Assembly: GCA_013151785.1 (NCBI GenBank)
Contig: JAADHP010000041.1
Span: 1-6,397 of the forward strand
Reading direction: 5' to 3'
DNA: 6,397 nucleotides
DNA from: Nitrospirota bacterium
GTDB lineage: Bacteria > Nitrospirota > Thermodesulfovibrionia > Thermodesulfovibrionales > JdFR-85
The position numbers and the translations under genes are program-made. The notes beneath the pieces were generated by a model, which saw only the letters and a list, made by a program, of their open reading frames with translations, had not been told where the DNA came from and made no database searches. Positions 5,812 to 6,397 of this stretch are shown piece by piece (the first letter of the stretch is position 1; each line of letters starts with the position of its first letter).

Positions 5812-6155
5812 CCTCCGGGGTGGTGGCTGCCATGGCACATGCATTGTCAGCGCCTTCTTCAGGGGTGCCCATGATAGGAGCCAGCGGAGCTATTGCAGGA
5901 ATCCTGGGAGCCTATCTCTTGCTTTATCCCCATGCGCGGGTGCATACGTTGATATTTTTTGGATTTTTTATTGAGATCATACGAATTCCTGCCTTTATAG
6001 TGATAGGATTCTGGGGCATTATTCAGATTTTTAATGGTATAATGTCAAAAGGTCTGATGGCAGAGACAGGAGTGGCCTGGTTTGCACACATCGGAGGCTT
6101 TCTTTTTGGTTTGCTGACTATTAAATTATGGGTTCCAAAAAGAAGATACCGATAA
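5742..6155 (+). CDS. Rhomboid-family intramembrane serine protease, C-terminal part (frameshifted)
   Basis: From FYLTSGVV (starting at 5802) this frame is rhomboid. It contains the catalytic serine in GASGAIAG (Ser codon 5883-5885), membrane segments GILGAYLLL and a hydrophobic stretch around IFFGFFIEIIRIPAFIVIGFW, and the catalytic histidine in FAHIGGFLFGL (His codon 6087-6089). It ends with a basic tail (KRRYR). The nominal ATG at 5742 lies inside the region where the other frame is clearly the coding one, so it is probably not a real start. Joined with 5482-5811 the protein would be about 222-224 residues, normal for a short bacterial rhomboid. The required shift is -1 (one missing base), or a five-base insertion TCGGG (5797-5801) whose removal gives RFVLFYL, the usual family pattern. 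The catalytic dyad is complete if the frames are joined. Confidence 0.82.
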   Translation: MDFWQQYRGQAWPFQVCFVGFYLTSGVVAAMAHALSAPSSGVPMIGASGAIAGILGAYLLLYPHARVHTLIFFGFFIEIIRIPAFIVIGFWGIIQIFNGIMSKGLMAETGVAWFAHIGGFLFGLLTIKLWVPKRRYR

Positions 6156-6165
6156 ACGAATTAAG

Positions 6166-6171
6166 AGGAGG
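6166..6171 (+). promoter_or_regulatory. Strong ribosome binding site of the zinc-ribbon gene
   Basis: AGGAGG lies two bases before ATG 6174 and five before GTG 6177, the next in-frame codon. The spacing favours GTG 6177 as the working start, although ATG 6174 is the conventional choice; the difference is one residue. Confidence 0.7.
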
Positions 6172-6173
6172 TT

Positions 6174-6397
6174 ATGGTGATAGTAATATGTCCAAAGTGC
6201 AGGGTTAAATTGAAAATAGCGGATGAGAAGGTTTCTCCGGGGGGAACAAGGTTTAAATGTCCGAAATGTACGACCATCCTGATGGTCAGAAGAGCTACTA
6301 CTAAAATGAAAGAAAGGCAGGATAATCTGATTCTCGTGGCACATGGAGACAAATCAATAGTGGATAGAATTGCAGCCATCCTTGAAAAGGAGGGCTT
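6174..6397 (+). CDS. Zinc-ribbon (MJ0042-type) protein with a receiver-like domain, partial
   Basis: Runs off the right edge after 74 full codons. The N-terminus is a small zinc ribbon: two CxxC pairs, C6-P-K-C9 and C29-P-K-C32, around VKLKIADEKVSPGG, matching the MJ0042-type pattern found at the front of many regulatory proteins in Deltaproteobacteria and relatives. After a charged linker (39-50) a hydrophobic strand ILVAHGDK (53-60) and a helix SIVDRIAAILEKEG (61-74) look like beta1-alpha1 of a response-regulator receiver. However, the usual acidic pair is replaced by H57-G58, with only D59 left. The gene starts 18 bases after the rhomboid stop and is likely co-transcribed with it. Domains beyond the edge are unknown. 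Confidence 0.8.
   Translation, partial: MVIVICPKCRVKLKIADEKVSPGGTRFKCPKCTTILMVRRATTKMKERQDNLILVAHGDKSIVDRIAAILEKEG

Noticed and set aside
5790..5812. Classical X XXY YYZ programmed -1 frameshift heptamer in the rhomboid gene
   Set aside because: In the zero frame the bases are T TTT ATT, which does not fit the heptamer; only single-site slippage on TTTT would work, so error or mutation is more likely.
6126..6379. Two 72-codon minus-strand frames at the right edge
   Set aside because: Both lie opposite the zinc-ribbon gene, whose CxxC motifs and strong ribosome binding site are clear; neither has motifs or a start signal.
1..6397. CRISPR array, tRNA, rRNA, integrase or transposase gene
   Set aside because: No regularly spaced direct repeats, no tRNA or rRNA signature, and no recombinase or transposase motifs were seen on either strand.

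Overview
The window shows a bacterial chromosome of moderate GC. It carries two divergently oriented gene groups on either side of an AT-rich intergenic region of about 420 bp. The domain mix (many-domain hybrid kinase, REC-HD-GYP, MJ0042-type zinc ribbon joined to a receiver-like domain, rhomboid protease) suggests a signalling-rich anaerobic or environmental lineage such as Nitrospirota or Desulfobacterota. That assignment is inferred from gene style only and is not proven by any marker in the window.

Minus-strand group, read from about 5095 down to 230. A promoter at 5067-5095 lies so close to the start codon that the mRNA is probably leaderless. It drives a REC-HD-GYP c-di-GMP phosphodiesterase (4042-5061). 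Six bases later comes a sensor hybrid histidine kinase that is split into two frames. The first part (3382-4035) holds a Rossmann-like domain and the first half of a GAF domain. The second part (702-3359) holds the rest of the GAF, then PAS, HisKA, HATPase, two receivers and a degenerate GGDEF. The frame change is confined to about 20 bases (3385-3404), and one extra base would explain it; the repaired protein would be about 1,110 residues. The kinase overlaps ogt, an O6-alkylguanine-DNA alkyltransferase (about 230-751), which ends the group.

Left edge (1-229). There is no convincing gene here. A 136-bp element (55-190) is bounded by a 21-bp near-perfect inverted repeat and contains two further hairpins, so the top strand could fold as a three-way junction. 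It is either a small mobile-type palindromic repeat or a structured RNA.

Plus-strand group, 5482 to the right edge. A rhomboid intramembrane serine protease is again split, by a second frameshift near 5797-5805, although all its catalytic residues are present across the two pieces. It is followed after 18 bases by a gene cut off by the window edge, encoding a CxxC/CxxC zinc ribbon and the start of a receiver-like domain.

Working model. The HD-GYP enzyme and the kinase form a c-di-GMP-linked signalling unit. The kinase's GGDEF domain looks unable to make c-di-GMP but keeps the RxxD inhibitory-site motif, so it may read c-di-GMP rather than make it. Two frameshifts in otherwise well-preserved genes within 2.5 kb raise the question of draft-assembly error against real gene decay; the sequence alone cannot settle this.
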